Below are positions 16,814 to 25,957 of a DNA stretch of 64,000 bases, one piece after another. The notes under the pieces are model-generated. The model did no database searches. It had not been told where the DNA came from and saw only the letters and a program-made list of their open reading frames with translations. Position 1 is the stretch's first letter; each line of letters starts with the position of its first letter. Source of the DNA: Paenibacillus gorillae (GTDB lineage Bacteria > Bacillota > Bacilli > Paenibacillales > Paenibacillaceae); assembly GCF_000513275.1 (NCBI RefSeq), contig NZ_CBVJ010000095.1:1-64000 (forward strand). The letters are read 5' to 3'. Both the position numbers and the translations under genes were made by a program.

Positions 16814-17653
16814 TTAGCGTTTCAACCATTCTATAATAGAATCAATCACACGCTCGGCATCAACATCATTGTGCAGCTCATGGAAGCCTCCGTCCCAGCT
16901 AATAAAGCGGCACCGGTCCCCCAGCTTTACCGCCGCCTGCGCGCTAGCCGCATAAGAGGTTACTTGATCCGCACTTCCATGCAGCAGAAGAAGCGGTATA
17001 TTCAACTGTTGTATGTGAGCTAGTGCCCACTCTCCGGCAGACTGAATTTCAAGAAATGTCTTTACCGTTATTCGAGTATGATTCAAAGGGTCCCCTTCAA
17101 TCGGTGAGACATGCGGATATCCCGGCCGATAAAGCTGTTCCGGCTTTAAGCCGGTTGATTGAGGCAGGCCAGGGGCGACACGCGAAATAATACGGCCTAC
17201 CCAAAGCTGAACAGCAGGCGGAGAAAAAGCAAGGCGCAGCCATGGACTTGAAGCAATGACGCCCTGTATGTCCGGCTTTAAACGAAGAGCTGCGTTCAAC
17301 ACGACATTTCCACCCATGCTGTGCCCGTACAAATAGCGGGGCAAGCCGGGATAGCGCTCAGAAGCTGCTTCCAGAAGCTTGCCGACATGACTGACTGTCT
17401 TCTCTACGGACGGCATATGTCCTCTGCTCCCGGCCGTACGTCCATGTCCTTGCTGATCCATAGCCAGTACTGCAAAGCCTTCCGCCGTTAATCTGGCGGC
17501 AACATGCGCGTACCTGTCACCATGCTCTCCCATGCCATGGAGCAAGCAGACAACGCCGCGTTCCACGGGCTGGAGATCATGTTCCGGCTTCCACTCCCGC
17601 ACGAACAGCTTTACGCCGTCTGATCCAACGAGTTCCCATTCTAGACGCTTCAT
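16814..17653 (-). CDS. alpha/beta hydrolase, monoacylglycerol lipase/lysophospholipase type
   Basis: Protein of 279 residues in the Hydrolase_4 (serine aminopeptidase S33) family. Oxyanion region LLHGMGEHGDRY, motif MDQQGHGRTAGSRGHM, nucleophile YGHSMGGNV, acid LHGSADQVT, and His in GGFHELHND. Relatives hydrolyse monoacylglycerols or lysophospholipids. The in-frame GTG at 17662 lies only two bases from GGAGGG; the ATG at 17653 is ten bases away and preferred. Confidence 0.87.
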   Translation of the reverse strand: MKRLEWELVGSDGVKLFVREWKPEHDLQPVERGVVCLLHGMGEHGDRYAHVAARLTAEGFAVLAMDQQGHGRTAGSRGHMPSVEKTVSHVGKLLEAASERYPGLPRYLYGHSMGGNVVLNAALRLKPDIQGVIASSPWLRLAFSPPAVQLWVGRIISRVAPGLPQSTGLKPEQLYRPGYPHVSPIEGDPLNHTRITVKTFLEIQSAGEWALAHIQQLNIPLLLLHGSADQVTSYAASAQAAVKLGDRCRFISWDGGFHELHNDVDAERVIDSIIEWLKR

Positions 17654-17861
17654 TCTTGTCACACCCTCCGTTCTTGGTTTTTAATTGCTTGCTCCCCCTA
17701 ACTTCTTGGTTGATTGCCTCCTTCTTTCTTCTTCCGTTCATGCGAATGTTTCTTTTATTATAAACCGCATTTGCAAACGCTACCATAGAAGGTTCTGTAC
17801 AAATTTCAATCCAATCAATGTTACAATAGACAGCAGTTAAGAAAGAAAGGCTGAGTGAACG

Positions 17862-19136
17862 ATGTTTGATGTCATTATTATTGGCGGAGGCCCCTCCGGA
17901 CTAATGGCCGCAGTTGCGGCAAGCGCGGAGGGCGCCCGCACCCTGCTCATCGATAAAGGAGACAAGCTGGGCCGCAAGCTGGGCATTTCCGGCGGCGGAC
18001 GCTGCAACGTTACTAACGTCAAAGAGATGGACGAATTGATTCGCCATATTCCGGGCAACGGCAGATTTTTGTTCAGCGCACTGAATCAATTCGGCAACCG
18101 CGATATTATCGCTTTTTTCGAAGGAATGGGCATCGCATTGAAAGAAGAAGATAACGGCCGTATGTTTCCGGTATCCGATAAAGCCAAGACCGTCGTCGAT
18201 GCTCTGGTGCGCAAAGTGCGGGACCAAGGTGTTGAAATCCGGGTTAATATGCCGGTTAAAGAGGTGCTCTATAATGCTGGCGCAGTTCAAGGAGTACGGC
18301 TGGCATCCGGCGATATAATAGCTGCGAAGTCCGTTATTATTGCGACAGGCGGCAAATCCGTTCCTCATACCGGTTCCACTGGCGACGGATATCCGTGGGC
18401 CAAGAAAGCCGGGCATACGATAACCGATCTGTTCCCGACCGAAGTACCTCTAACCTCCAAGGAGCATTGGATTCACAACCGTGTCCTGCAGGGACTGTCG
18501 CTTCGCGACGTGACTCTTACGGTATGGAACGCAAAGGGTAAAAAGCTCATATCGCATGACGGCGACATGATTTTCACCCATTTTGGACTATCCGGCCCTG
18601 CGGCACTGCGCTGCAGCCAGTTCGTCGTAAAGGAATTAAAGAAAAATGCCGGCAGCGAAAAGTCGACAGTACTCGTTACAATCGATCTGATGCCAGGACG
18701 CTCGGAAGCTGAAGTATACGAGGAAACGCTGAGCCTCTCCCGTCAGGAGCCGAAAAAAGCGGTCAAAAATGTGCTTCGCTCTTATGTCCAAGAACGGCTG
18801 CTGGAGCTGCTCTTGCAGCAATGCGGCATCAACGGTGACATTACGTTTGACAACATTCCGAAAGGGCCATGGCTGGAACTGGCAAAAAGGATAAAGAACT
18901 TCCCCGTTGCCGTGAACGGCACGTTATCGATTGAGGAAGCCTTCGTCACCGGCGGCGGCGTGCATTTGAAAGAAATTCATCCGCAAACGATGCAGTCCAA
19001 GCTTGCGGAAGGCCTCTACTTCTGCGGCGAGGTGCTCGACATCCATGGCTACACCGGCGGCTATAACATTACCGCAGCTTTCTCGACCGGCTACAACGCC
19101 GGGAAGAGCGCCGCGGCGGAGGCCATTAACAAGTAA
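17862..19136 (+). CDS. HI0933/YtfP-family flavoprotein oxidoreductase
   Basis: FAD-binding protein of 424 residues. The dinucleotide motif [15 protein letters not shown] and the family signature [19 protein letters not shown] are present, with a second FAD contact near [19 protein letters not shown] at the C terminus. The family (BaiN-like, YtfP) is conserved in Firmicutes and mostly unassigned; one member acts on bile-acid intermediates. It is monocistronic, with its terminator formed by copy 2 of the interspersed repeat. Confidence 0.9.
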   Translation: MFDVIIIGGGPSGLMAAVAASAEGARTLLIDKGDKLGRKLGISGGGRCNVTNVKEMDELIRHIPGNGRFLFSALNQFGNRDIIAFFEGMGIALKEEDNGRMFPVSDKAKTVVDALVRKVRDQGVEIRVNMPVKEVLYNAGAVQGVRLASGDIIAAKSVIIATGGKSVPHTGSTGDGYPWAKKAGHTITDLFPTEVPLTSKEHWIHNRVLQGLSLRDVTLTVWNAKGKKLISHDGDMIFTHFGLSGPAALRCSQFVVKELKKNAGSEKSTVLVTIDLMPGRSEAEVYEETLSLSRQEPKKAVKNVLRSYVQERLLELLLQQCGINGDITFDNIPKGPWLELAKRIKNFPVAVNGTLSIEEAFVTGGGVHLKEIHPQTMQSKLAEGLYFCGEVLDIHGYTGGYNITAAFSTGYNAGKSAAAEAINK

Positions 19137-19212
19137 GTCATAAGTTTAGTTGTCTAGTGTCACATTCGGCCTACTATCACTTAGACGCCGAAATCCTTCG
19201 ACTGAGCAAACC

Positions 19213-19259
19213 AAAAAGCTCCATCAAAATGCAAAAGTGCATTTTGATGGAGCTTTTTT
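19213..19259 (+). terminator. intrinsic terminator built from a repeat unit
   Basis: A 21-bp perfect stem (19213-19233 with 19238-19258) closed by AAAG and ending in TTTTTT. Its upper half is the repeat unit AAAATGCAAAAGTGCATTTT. Confidence 0.85.
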
Positions 19260-19413
19260 AGGTGGAACAAGTCTTCAAAATGCAAAAATACATTTTGATC
19301 ACCTCTAAAACCGTCAATCCCGCCTAAATGATGGATTCCAGATGCATATTTGCATTTGGAATCCCATTATCAGTCGTTTTGAGCCAAACAAAATGCACTA
19401 TTGCATTTTATTT
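19221..19413. repeat. interspersed repeat, AAAATGCAAAAGTGCA family, copy 2
   Basis: Units at 19221-19250, 19274-19300 (direct) and 19339-19361, 19388-19413 (inverted sense), about 50 bp apart, as in copies 1 and 3. This fills the gap between the flavoprotein gene and the next minus-strand gene; nothing else is seen there. Confidence 0.8.
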
Positions 19414-19439
19414 GCTGCTAGAGCCTCCTCTCTCCTACC

Positions 19440-19835
19440 CTATCCGCTAAAACGGTTATAGCTGCCGTCATCGGGTTTGAATTCGTCACGGTATTCGTCG
19501 GCGTCATCATTCCAGTTTTGCAACCCCTCGTCTAACTCATCCTGCGCATTCAGATCCTCGTTGACGACATGTGCCGGAATCGTAATCGCATCCAGCGAAT
19601 AGGCAGTATTCGTTATGGCCTCCGAGCGGATTGACGCCTGCTCCACCAGCCTCCCGCCATGAGCCTGCGCAATTTCCAGAGCAGAAGTCAAATCCACTCC
19701 ATCCACATGAATATGTACCCGGTTGCCTTCATGAAGCATCGGCTCATAACCAAGCTCCTGAAGCGTATCGCAAGCCACCGAGGCGCTTGCAGCATCGGCA
19801 AAATCAAATAAAATAGCTGAGCTCACCGCATTCAT
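19440..19835 (-). CDS. hypothetical acidic protein
   Basis: Unrecognised protein of 131 residues. The first 65 residues show a beta-alpha-beta pattern (AILFDFADAASASVACDTLQELGYEP...NRVHIHVDG.DLTSALEIAQAHGG) like a ferredoxin-fold or HMA-like domain but without metal-binding Cys. The C terminus is strongly acidic and Asp/Asn-rich (LQNWNDDADEYRDEFKPDDGS). Divergent from the PAS-HTH gene. No function is proposed. Confidence 0.65.
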   Translation of the reverse strand: MNAVSSAILFDFADAASASVACDTLQELGYEPMLHEGNRVHIHVDGVDLTSALEIAQAHGGRLVEQASIRSEAITNTAYSLDAITIPAHVVNEDLNAQDELDEGLQNWNDDADEYRDEFKPDDGSYNRFSG

Positions 19836-20049
19836 CTCCTGTTTTTGAACATTTTTTTTGCCAATCTATGGCTCGCTTTTAGTTTGTCCTAATTTCAGTC
19901 ATATCTATTATGCGATTATGTATTGTCATTTCACTATTTTCTAATATAATTTAAAGTAATGAATCAATGTTAGATTTACTAACTCAAACAGTCAAAAAAC
20001 ATATCATATACTTTTTTAGACCAATATACGCCAAGGTGGTGCCATCTAG

Positions 20050-20943
20050 ATGTACAACATTTTTGATATGCTGGACGACCCCATGATGATCGTCGAATTC
20101 GAACACAACCGTTGGTACGTCCGCGATGTTAATGAAGCTTTCACCTTACTTACCGGATATAAGAACAATGAGCTTACCGATATTGACCCGGACAGCCTGC
20201 TGAAGGAAGATCTCCCCTTCCATCATCTCATGACGCTCCTGACCGAAGAGGAAGGCGACTCTTCCTTCGAGTGGGAGCTGATTGCACGCCTTACAGCGCC
20301 TATTCCAGTAAAACTGACATGCCGAAAGCTGCAGGAGGATAATCTTACCGGCTACATCGTAAACTGCAAAGATTTGTCCGAGCCGAATTGGATAGATGAT
20401 TTTGCCCAAGAAAATCAGATCGTAATGACCTTGAGCGTATCCGAGCAGTATCGGATCATGGACGCCAAACGTTACTATACGCCGCTCAAGCAGCGGACTT
20501 CTAGTCTGGTCAATCAGCTGATGTTCGATTTTGTAGCGGAGGACAGTGTCAAGCCGCTGCGACGTGTAATGGAAAATGCCCGCAAGAACGGCTCGGAGGA
20601 ACAAATGGAGCTTCGAATGTCCATCAGCGACAAATCCTATCTGGCTTCGGCGCTCATTAAACCTTTCTACTATGGCAACAAAACCTTTCGGAGCTTCTCG
20701 ATCATTATTACAGAGCTGGATCTGCATACACAGGATGAAGATTCGTCCTACAAGCTTCGTATGCTCATGCTCAACAAAAATATTTCCGCCACTTCGCTTG
20801 CCCAATCCACACTGATCTCGCTGACGACCATTTCAAAAATTCGCAACGGTAAAATCAAAAAGCCCCAGCGTCTCACAGCGGAATTAATTGCTGGAGAGCT
20901 GGGTGTTAAGCCCGAGTCGATCTGGAGCAGCTTCAAGCGCTAG
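20050..20943 (+). CDS. PAS domain protein with C-terminal XRE-type HTH
   Basis: Protein of 297 residues. A PAS fold opens it (MMIVEFEHNRWYVRDVNEAFTLLTGYKNNEL), a second PAS-like segment follows (about 115-225: VMTLSVSEQYRIMDAKRYYTPL...FRSFSIIITELD), and the last 60 residues form a Cro/CI-type HTH (NISATSLAQSTLISLTTISKIRNGKIKKPQRLTAELIAGELGV). No kinase or cyclase follows, so a ligand- or redox-sensing DNA-binding protein is inferred. RBS AAGGTGGTG. It is alone between the acidic protein and the long repeat gap. Confidence 0.75.
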   Translation: MYNIFDMLDDPMMIVEFEHNRWYVRDVNEAFTLLTGYKNNELTDIDPDSLLKEDLPFHHLMTLLTEEEGDSSFEWELIARLTAPIPVKLTCRKLQEDNLTGYIVNCKDLSEPNWIDDFAQENQIVMTLSVSEQYRIMDAKRYYTPLKQRTSSLVNQLMFDFVAEDSVKPLRRVMENARKNGSEEQMELRMSISDKSYLASALIKPFYYGNKTFRSFSIIITELDLHTQDEDSSYKLRMLMLNKNISATSLAQSTLISLTTISKIRNGKIKKPQRLTAELIAGELGVKPESIWSSFKR

Positions 20944-21109
20944 CTTAGGCAGAGCAATCTACAGCATTAGTCTGCTTCACAGCATTACTCGCGAATGTCT
21001 CTAGTTCTTGGCACTGTATTCACGTAAACCAGTGCCCCATATAAGACACGAAGCTGTACGTTAAATTACTTTACGCAGAAAATATGTTTGAACGAATTAA
21101 CATGATATG

Positions 21110-21560
21110 CAGCACACTCTGCCGGATTAACGAACCTTCTTCGTAAAATAGCGAAGATGGGTTCACTGAAAGCCGACCGATATCGAATTAACGAACCTGC
21201 TTCGCTAATTAGGGAAGCTGTCTTCACAAATGCGCACGAATGCCAAACCGGCTCAACCTCCAGCGAACTTTTCTTCGCTTTTCGAGAACTCAGGTTCACG
21301 AAAAGCGAAGAAAGGTTCGCTATAGCAGGCATGCAATCCAATTAGTCCCTACGCAGCGAACTTAGCTTCGTAAAATAGCGAATCAGCTTCGCAGTGTACA
21401 CGTCAACAGCCGTATAAAGAACCTACTTAGTTACATAGTGAAGAAGGGTCCACGGTAAGTACACCGACAGCCGAAAAACAAACTAGCTTCGCAATGCTCC
21501 CGCCCGATGCCGCAATACCAATCAGCTTCGCATTAGCGAAGCGATTTTCACAAAAGTGCC
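21110..21560. repeat. GCGAA/TTCGC hairpin repeat region, locus 1
   Basis: Many short inverted words (TTCGCTAATTAGGGAAGC, AGCTTCGCATTAGCGAAGC, CTTCGTAAAATAGCGAA) fill the gap between the PAS-HTH gene and xylB (20944-21705). The same word family occurs at 44820-45600 and 53440-54120. No gene is credible here; short open frames inside are made of repeat words. Confidence 0.7.
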
Positions 21561-21622
21561 AATGCCAATCCGGCCTGCGCATTCCTTTGCCATGAAACAA
21601 CCGGTATTTTTTCGCGAAAAAA

Positions 21623-21657
21623 AGACCGTCCCTCCATGAAAGGAAGAACGGTACCAA
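21623..21657 (-). terminator. intrinsic terminator of the xyl operon
   Basis: Minus-strand ACCGTTCTTCC pairs with GGAGGGACGGT (with G-T pairs), followed by CTTTTTTT. It lies about 50 bp past the xylB stop. Confidence 0.75.
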
Positions 21658-21705
21658 CTCGCATTTTAAAAAAATAAAATCAGCCATTGCTGCAATCAAT
21701 TACTA

Positions 21706-23202
21706 CTAGCTCCGGTAAGTGACCAGTGCCTCGTTCAAACCACGCGTTTGCGCGTAGACCTGCTGGTAAATGCGGAATAATCCTTTGTAGGTCTCAACCG
21801 CCTCTGGCTGAGGAGTATACGAGGACGCATGTTTGACGAACTGGGAAGCGCATGCCTCCAAGCTGTCGAACCAGCCGCAGCCGTAAGCCGCAAGCATCGC
21901 CGCACCAAGACCAGGACCCTGTTCATTCTCAAGAGCAACGACCGTTGCGTCGAAAATATCGGCCTGCATTTGCAGCCATGCCGGGTTTTGCGCACCTCCA
22001 CCGATCGATACGATTGTATCGACCGTTTTGCCCGCGCTGCGGAACATATCGACCGACTCGTTAAGTGAGAACGTAATTCCCTCCATAACCGCCCGGGCAA
22101 AATGAATGCGCTCATGCGAGCCGTCCACGCCAATGAAACTGGCACGAATGGAAGGGTCGGCATGCGGCGTCCGCTCGCCAACGAGATATGGCGTGAAGAG
22201 CAAGCCTTTTGCACCTGGCTGTACTTCGCCAACGCCTTGCAGCAATTGGTCGTAAGACTCGCCCTCTGCAAACGTCTTTTTGAACCAGCTCAGGCTGTAG
22301 CCTGCGGCAAGCGTAACGCCCATTGCGTAGAACGAATCTTCCTTGCCATGGTTGAAGAAGTGAACTTTGCCGCGGAAATCCTTATCCCGGTCGTTCTCAT
22401 ACGAGAGAATAACGCCTGATGTACCAATGCTGCACAAGGTCAGCCCTTCGGTCAGTATACCAGCGCCAATCGCCCCGCAAGCATTGTCGGCACCGCCGGC
22501 AAACACTTTCGTCGAAGGCAGCAAGCCTGTCGAAGATGCGACAGCCTCAAGCAATGTTCCCGTCTGTCCATGCGACTCCACCAATGCCGGGCAGAAGCTA
22601 GCCGGCAGGCCAAAAGCGTCAAGCACATCCTGGCTCCATTGTTTGCCCGCAACATCCAGCAGAAGCGTTCCCGCTGCATCGGAATAGTCCATGTGCAGTT
22701 CACCGGTTAACCGGTAGCGCACATAATCCTTCGGCAGCAGGAACAGCTTCGCGTCCTTGAATGCATCGGGTTCGTATTGGCGAACCCATAAAATTTTCGG
22801 CAAAGTGAAGCCTTCCAGCGCCGGATTGCGCGTAATAGAAAACAGCTTGTCACCAAGCGTGCGCTCGATCTCGCGGCATTGCTCCGTCGTACGGGTGTCG
22901 TTCCACAGTATCGCGTTGCGAATCGGATCGCCCGCTTCATTTAGCAATACAAGACCATGCATTTGCCCGGAAAAGCTGATGCCTTCGATTTGCCCGGCCG
23001 TCACGCCCTCCGTCTCCACAAGCTCGCGAAGAGCTTCGATTGTCGCAGTCACCCAGTCATCCGGCTTCTGCTCGCTCCAGCCAGTATGCTCATGGAAGAG
23101 CGGATAGCTGCGTGAAGTTTCAGCAGCCACCGTTCCCTTCCGGTCAACGAGCAGCGCCTTAACGGCACTCGTTCCCAGATCTATCCCAATGACATAACTC
23201 AT
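21706..23202 (-). CDS. xylB: xylulokinase
   Basis: FGGY kinase of 498 residues that phosphorylates D-xylulose to xylulose 5-phosphate for the pentose phosphate pathway. N-terminal phosphate motif YVIGIDLGTSAVKALLVD, substrate region SGQMHGLVLL, FGGY signatures (GGGAQNPAWLQMQADIF) and GLGAAMLAAYG. It starts 18 bp after xylA, with GAGGAG upstream, so xylAB form one operon repressed by XylR. Confidence 0.96.
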   Translation of the reverse strand: MSYVIGIDLGTSAVKALLVDRKGTVAAETSRSYPLFHEHTGWSEQKPDDWVTATIEALRELVETEGVTAGQIEGISFSGQMHGLVLLNEAGDPIRNAILWNDTRTTEQCREIERTLGDKLFSITRNPALEGFTLPKILWVRQYEPDAFKDAKLFLLPKDYVRYRLTGELHMDYSDAAGTLLLDVAGKQWSQDVLDAFGLPASFCPALVESHGQTGTLLEAVASSTGLLPSTKVFAGGADNACGAIGAGILTEGLTLCSIGTSGVILSYENDRDKDFRGKVHFFNHGKEDSFYAMGVTLAAGYSLSWFKKTFAEGESYDQLLQGVGEVQPGAKGLLFTPYLVGERTPHADPSIRASFIGVDGSHERIHFARAVMEGITFSLNESVDMFRSAGKTVDTIVSIGGGAQNPAWLQMQADIFDATVVALENEQGPGLGAAMLAAYGCGWFDSLEACASQFVKHASSYTPQPEAVETYKGLFRIYQQVYAQTRGLNEALVTYRS

Positions 23203-23220
23203 AAGATGAGCTCCTCTCGA

Positions 23221-24534
23221 CTATACGCTGAAAATAACTTCGCTCAGCATCAGTCTAATCCGCTCTTGACGGCCGGATTCATTTTTGATCGGATTGTTTT
23301 GCAGCGCATATTGCTCCAGCGAAGCAAGCGTCGCTTTGCCAGCAACGATTTCGGCGCCGATGCCTTCTTTAAATGTGCGGTAACGGTTGTCGACGATATT
23401 GTCGAGAATTTTCTCGTCAATCAGTTTTGCTGCTGCTTTCAAGCCCCAAGCGAAGCTGTCCATGCCGGCGATATGACCAAGGAACAGATCATCCGTTTCG
23501 AACGAGCCGCGACGAACTTTCGCGTCGAAGTTTACGCCGCCGCGGCCGATGCCGCCAGCTTTCAGCACTTCAAACATCGTCAATGTTGTGGAGTACAGAT
23601 CAGTAGGGAATTCATCTGTATCCCAGCCGAGCAGCAGGTCGCCTTGGTTCGCGTCAAGCGATCCCAGCATGCCGTTGATTGCAGCTGTGCGGATTTCATG
23701 CTCGAACGTGTGGCCAGCCAGCGTAGCATGGTTAGCTTCCAGGTTCAGCTTGAAGTGATCCTTCAAGCCGTATTTTTGCAAGAATGCGATTGTCGTTGCC
23801 GCATCATAGTCATATTGATGTTTTGTTGGCTCTTTAGGCTTAGGCTCGATCAGGAATTGCGCATCGAAGCCGATTTCTTTCGCGTAAGCAATTGCCATGT
23901 GGTACAGGCGTGCCAGATTGTCGAGCTCGAAGCCCATGTCTGTGTTCAGAAGCGTCTCGTAGCCTTCGCGGCCGCCCCAGAATACATAGTTTTCTGCGCC
24001 GAGCTCTTTGCCGACTTCCAGACCTTTTTTCAATTGCGCGCCAGCGTAAGCATATACGTCAGCATTAACGGCTGTTCCCGCACCATGAACAAAGCGAGGG
24101 TTGGAGAACATGTTAACTGTGTTCCACAGCAGTTTTTTGCCGGATTGTTTCATTTGGTCTTTCATCAAAGCGACGATAACGTCGAGGTTTTTATTCGTTT
24201 CTTGCAGCGTTGCGCCTTCCGGTGCAATGTCTACATCATGGAATGCGAAGAAAGGAACGTTCAGCTTCTCAAGGAATTCGAAGTTTGCTTCTACGCGGGC
24301 TTTCGAACGGTCCAGGCCATCATATTTATCCCAGCCGCGAACCATCGTAGCCGCACCAAACGGGTCCGTACCGTTAGCGTTGAATGTATGCCAGTAAGCG
24401 ACTGCAAAGCGAAGATGCTCTTCCATCGTTTTGCCCAGTACAACTTGGTTTGGATCATAATGTTTGAATGCAAACGGATTGTCGGAGCCTTTGCCCTCGA
24501 ATTGAATTTTGCCGATATTCGCGAAGTAAGTCAT
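23221..24534 (-). CDS. xylA: xylose isomerase
   Basis: TIM-barrel metalloenzyme of 437 residues interconverting D-xylose and D-xylulose. Active-site words include [16 protein letters not shown] (catalytic His), [32 protein letters not shown] (metal Glu) and [18 protein letters not shown] (metal Glu/His); length fits the class II type. RBS AAGGAGG. It is divergent from xylR across the xylO operator, with a cre site in its leader. Confidence 0.97.
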   Translation of the reverse strand: MTYFANIGKIQFEGKGSDNPFAFKHYDPNQVVLGKTMEEHLRFAVAYWHTFNANGTDPFGAATMVRGWDKYDGLDRSKARVEANFEFLEKLNVPFFAFHDVDIAPEGATLQETNKNLDVIVALMKDQMKQSGKKLLWNTVNMFSNPRFVHGAGTAVNADVYAYAGAQLKKGLEVGKELGAENYVFWGGREGYETLLNTDMGFELDNLARLYHMAIAYAKEIGFDAQFLIEPKPKEPTKHQYDYDAATTIAFLQKYGLKDHFKLNLEANHATLAGHTFEHEIRTAAINGMLGSLDANQGDLLLGWDTDEFPTDLYSTTLTMFEVLKAGGIGRGGVNFDAKVRRGSFETDDLFLGHIAGMDSFAWGLKAAAKLIDEKILDNIVDNRYRTFKEGIGAEIVAGKATLASLEQYALQNNPIKNESGRQERIRLMLSEVIFSV

Positions 24535-24573
24535 GAATAAATGGCCTCCTTAAAATAGTTGAATTAGGTTTTA

Positions 24574-24587
24574 TGAAAACGCTCACC
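24574..24587 (-). promoter_or_regulatory. cre site (CcpA) in the xylA leader
   Basis: TGAAAACGCTCACC matches the cre consensus TGWAANCGNTNWCA at 13 of 14 positions. It lies between the xylA promoter region and the start codon, a position for catabolite repression by roadblock. Confidence 0.7.
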
Positions 24588-24607
24588 TAGAGAATAACAT
24601 GCGACGA

Positions 24608-24634
24608 CTTAGTTTGTCTATTAAACAAACTAAG
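24608..24634. promoter_or_regulatory. xyl operator (XylR binding site)
   Basis: Perfect inverted repeat CTTAGTTTGT / ACAAACTAAG with a 7-bp centre, matching the known Bacillus xylO arms TTAGTTTGT/ACAAACTAA. On the minus strand a -35 TAGACA lies in it with TATTCT 18 bp on, so binding blocks xylA; the xylR promoter region (TATAAT 24644-24649) lies just beside it. Confidence 0.92.
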
Positions 24635-24734
24635 TTTTTATGTTATAATTTTTTCAAGCCGTTTAAACGCTGTCTGCGGCTGGTTTCGTGGTACAATGAC
24701 GAATAATGGATTAACGGACGGAGGCTATCTGCTC

Positions 24735-25898
24735 TTGAAAGTGACTACGACAGGCGATTTGACCCTGATTAAAAAAATAAATACATCTATCGTGCTCGAC
24801 GCTGTACGACGAAACGCTCCTCTATCACGAGCGCAAATCTCGGAGCTGTCCGGACTCAATAAAGCGACGGTCTCCAGTCTCGTACAAGATTTGATCGACA
24901 GCCATCTGGTGCTGGAGATCGGACCCGGACAGTCAAGCGGCGGACGCAAGCCCGTCATGCTGCTCTTTAACGGACAAGCCGGACATGCGATCGGCATCGA
25001 TCTTGGCGTCAACTATATACGCGGCGTGCTGACCGACCTTGAAGGCCAAGTGCTGAGAGAATCGCAGCGAAACTTGAAGAAGCATGCGCTGGATTTTACG
25101 CTGGAGCAATTAATTCAATGTATTGATGAGCTTAAGGCACTGGCGCCGAGCAGTCCTTACGGTATTGTAGGTATCGGGGTTGGCGTCCCAGGCATCGTCG
25201 ACGATAAAGGAGCCATGCTGTTTGCGCCCAACTTGGACTGGAAGCAGGTCGAGCTCCAGCACATACTGGAGGAGCGTTTTCAAGTACCGGTTACCATCGA
25301 CAACGAAGCGAACGCAGGCGCTCAAGGCGAGCAGAAATATGGTGCAGGCCGCGGCATTGCCCATCAGATATATGTCAGCGTTGGCATTGGTATCGGCACC
25401 GGCATCATATTGAATAAAGAGCTGTATAAAGGCGCATCCGGTTTTTCCGGGGAACTCGGCCATCTTTCCATCGAATATAATGGCAAGCCTTGCCGATGCG
25501 GCAATGAAGGCTGTTGGGAGCTTTACGCCTCGGAAAATGCACTGCTCGAACAAGCGAAGCCGCTCGGCTTTGACAATCTGGAAGACTTGCTGCAAGCTGC
25601 AGAAGACGGTAACACTGCAGTGCGGGAGCTTTTCCGCTCAATCGGTGACTATCTCGGTGCAGGCATCTCCAATATCGTCAATGTATTCAATCCCGACGTC
25701 GTCATTATCGGCAACCAGATGAGCCGTGCGCAAGCTTGGCTGGAAGAAGCCGTGCAGCAGTCCGTCGCTAGACGCACCCTCCCCTATCACCGGGAAAGGC
25801 TGCAATTGCTGTTCGCCGAGCTGCAAGACCAGTCCGCCGTGCGCGGCGCGGCATATTATGCGATCAGCCGCTTTCTGGAGAAGCTGCGCAGCAGTTAA
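24735..25898 (+). CDS. xylR: xylose operon repressor, ROK family
   Basis: Repressor of xylAB that releases xylO when xylose binds; about 387 residues. N-terminal HTH (APLSRAQISELSGLNKATVSSLVQDLI) and ROK sugar-kinase-like core (HAIGIDLGVNYIRGVLTDL, GIGTGIILNKELYKGASGFSGELGHL) with zinc motif CRCGNEGCWE. The frame is open from an ATG at 24696 without a ribosome site; a TTG at 24735, ten bases after GGAGG, gives MKVTTTGDLTLIKKIN and aligns better with Bacillus XylR, so it is chosen. Confidence 0.93.
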   Translation: MKVTTTGDLTLIKKINTSIVLDAVRRNAPLSRAQISELSGLNKATVSSLVQDLIDSHLVLEIGPGQSSGGRKPVMLLFNGQAGHAIGIDLGVNYIRGVLTDLEGQVLRESQRNLKKHALDFTLEQLIQCIDELKALAPSSPYGIVGIGVGVPGIVDDKGAMLFAPNLDWKQVELQHILEERFQVPVTIDNEANAGAQGEQKYGAGRGIAHQIYVSVGIGIGTGIILNKELYKGASGFSGELGHLSIEYNGKPCRCGNEGCWELYASENALLEQAKPLGFDNLEDLLQAAEDGNTAVRELFRSIGDYLGAGISNIVNVFNPDVVIIGNQMSRAQAWLEEAVQQSVARRTLPYHRERLQLLFAELQDQSAVRGAAYYAISRFLEKLRSS

Positions 25899-25903
25899 CA
25901 TGC

Positions 25904-25955
25904 AAAGAGGAACCGTTCAGCACAGATCATCACGTGCTGCCGATTCCTCTTTTTT
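25904..25955. terminator. bidirectional terminator
   Basis: AAAGAGGAA pairs with TTCCTCTTT, with inner CAGCAC/GTGCTG; ends xylR and the convergent surface-protein gene. Confidence 0.8.
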
Positions 25956-25957
25956 CG

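Noticed and set aside
23206-24540. Long plus-strand open frame (about 444 codons) opposite xylA
   Set aside because: It mirrors xylA exactly, has no ribosome site of note and shows no domain; it is open only because of xylA codon bias.
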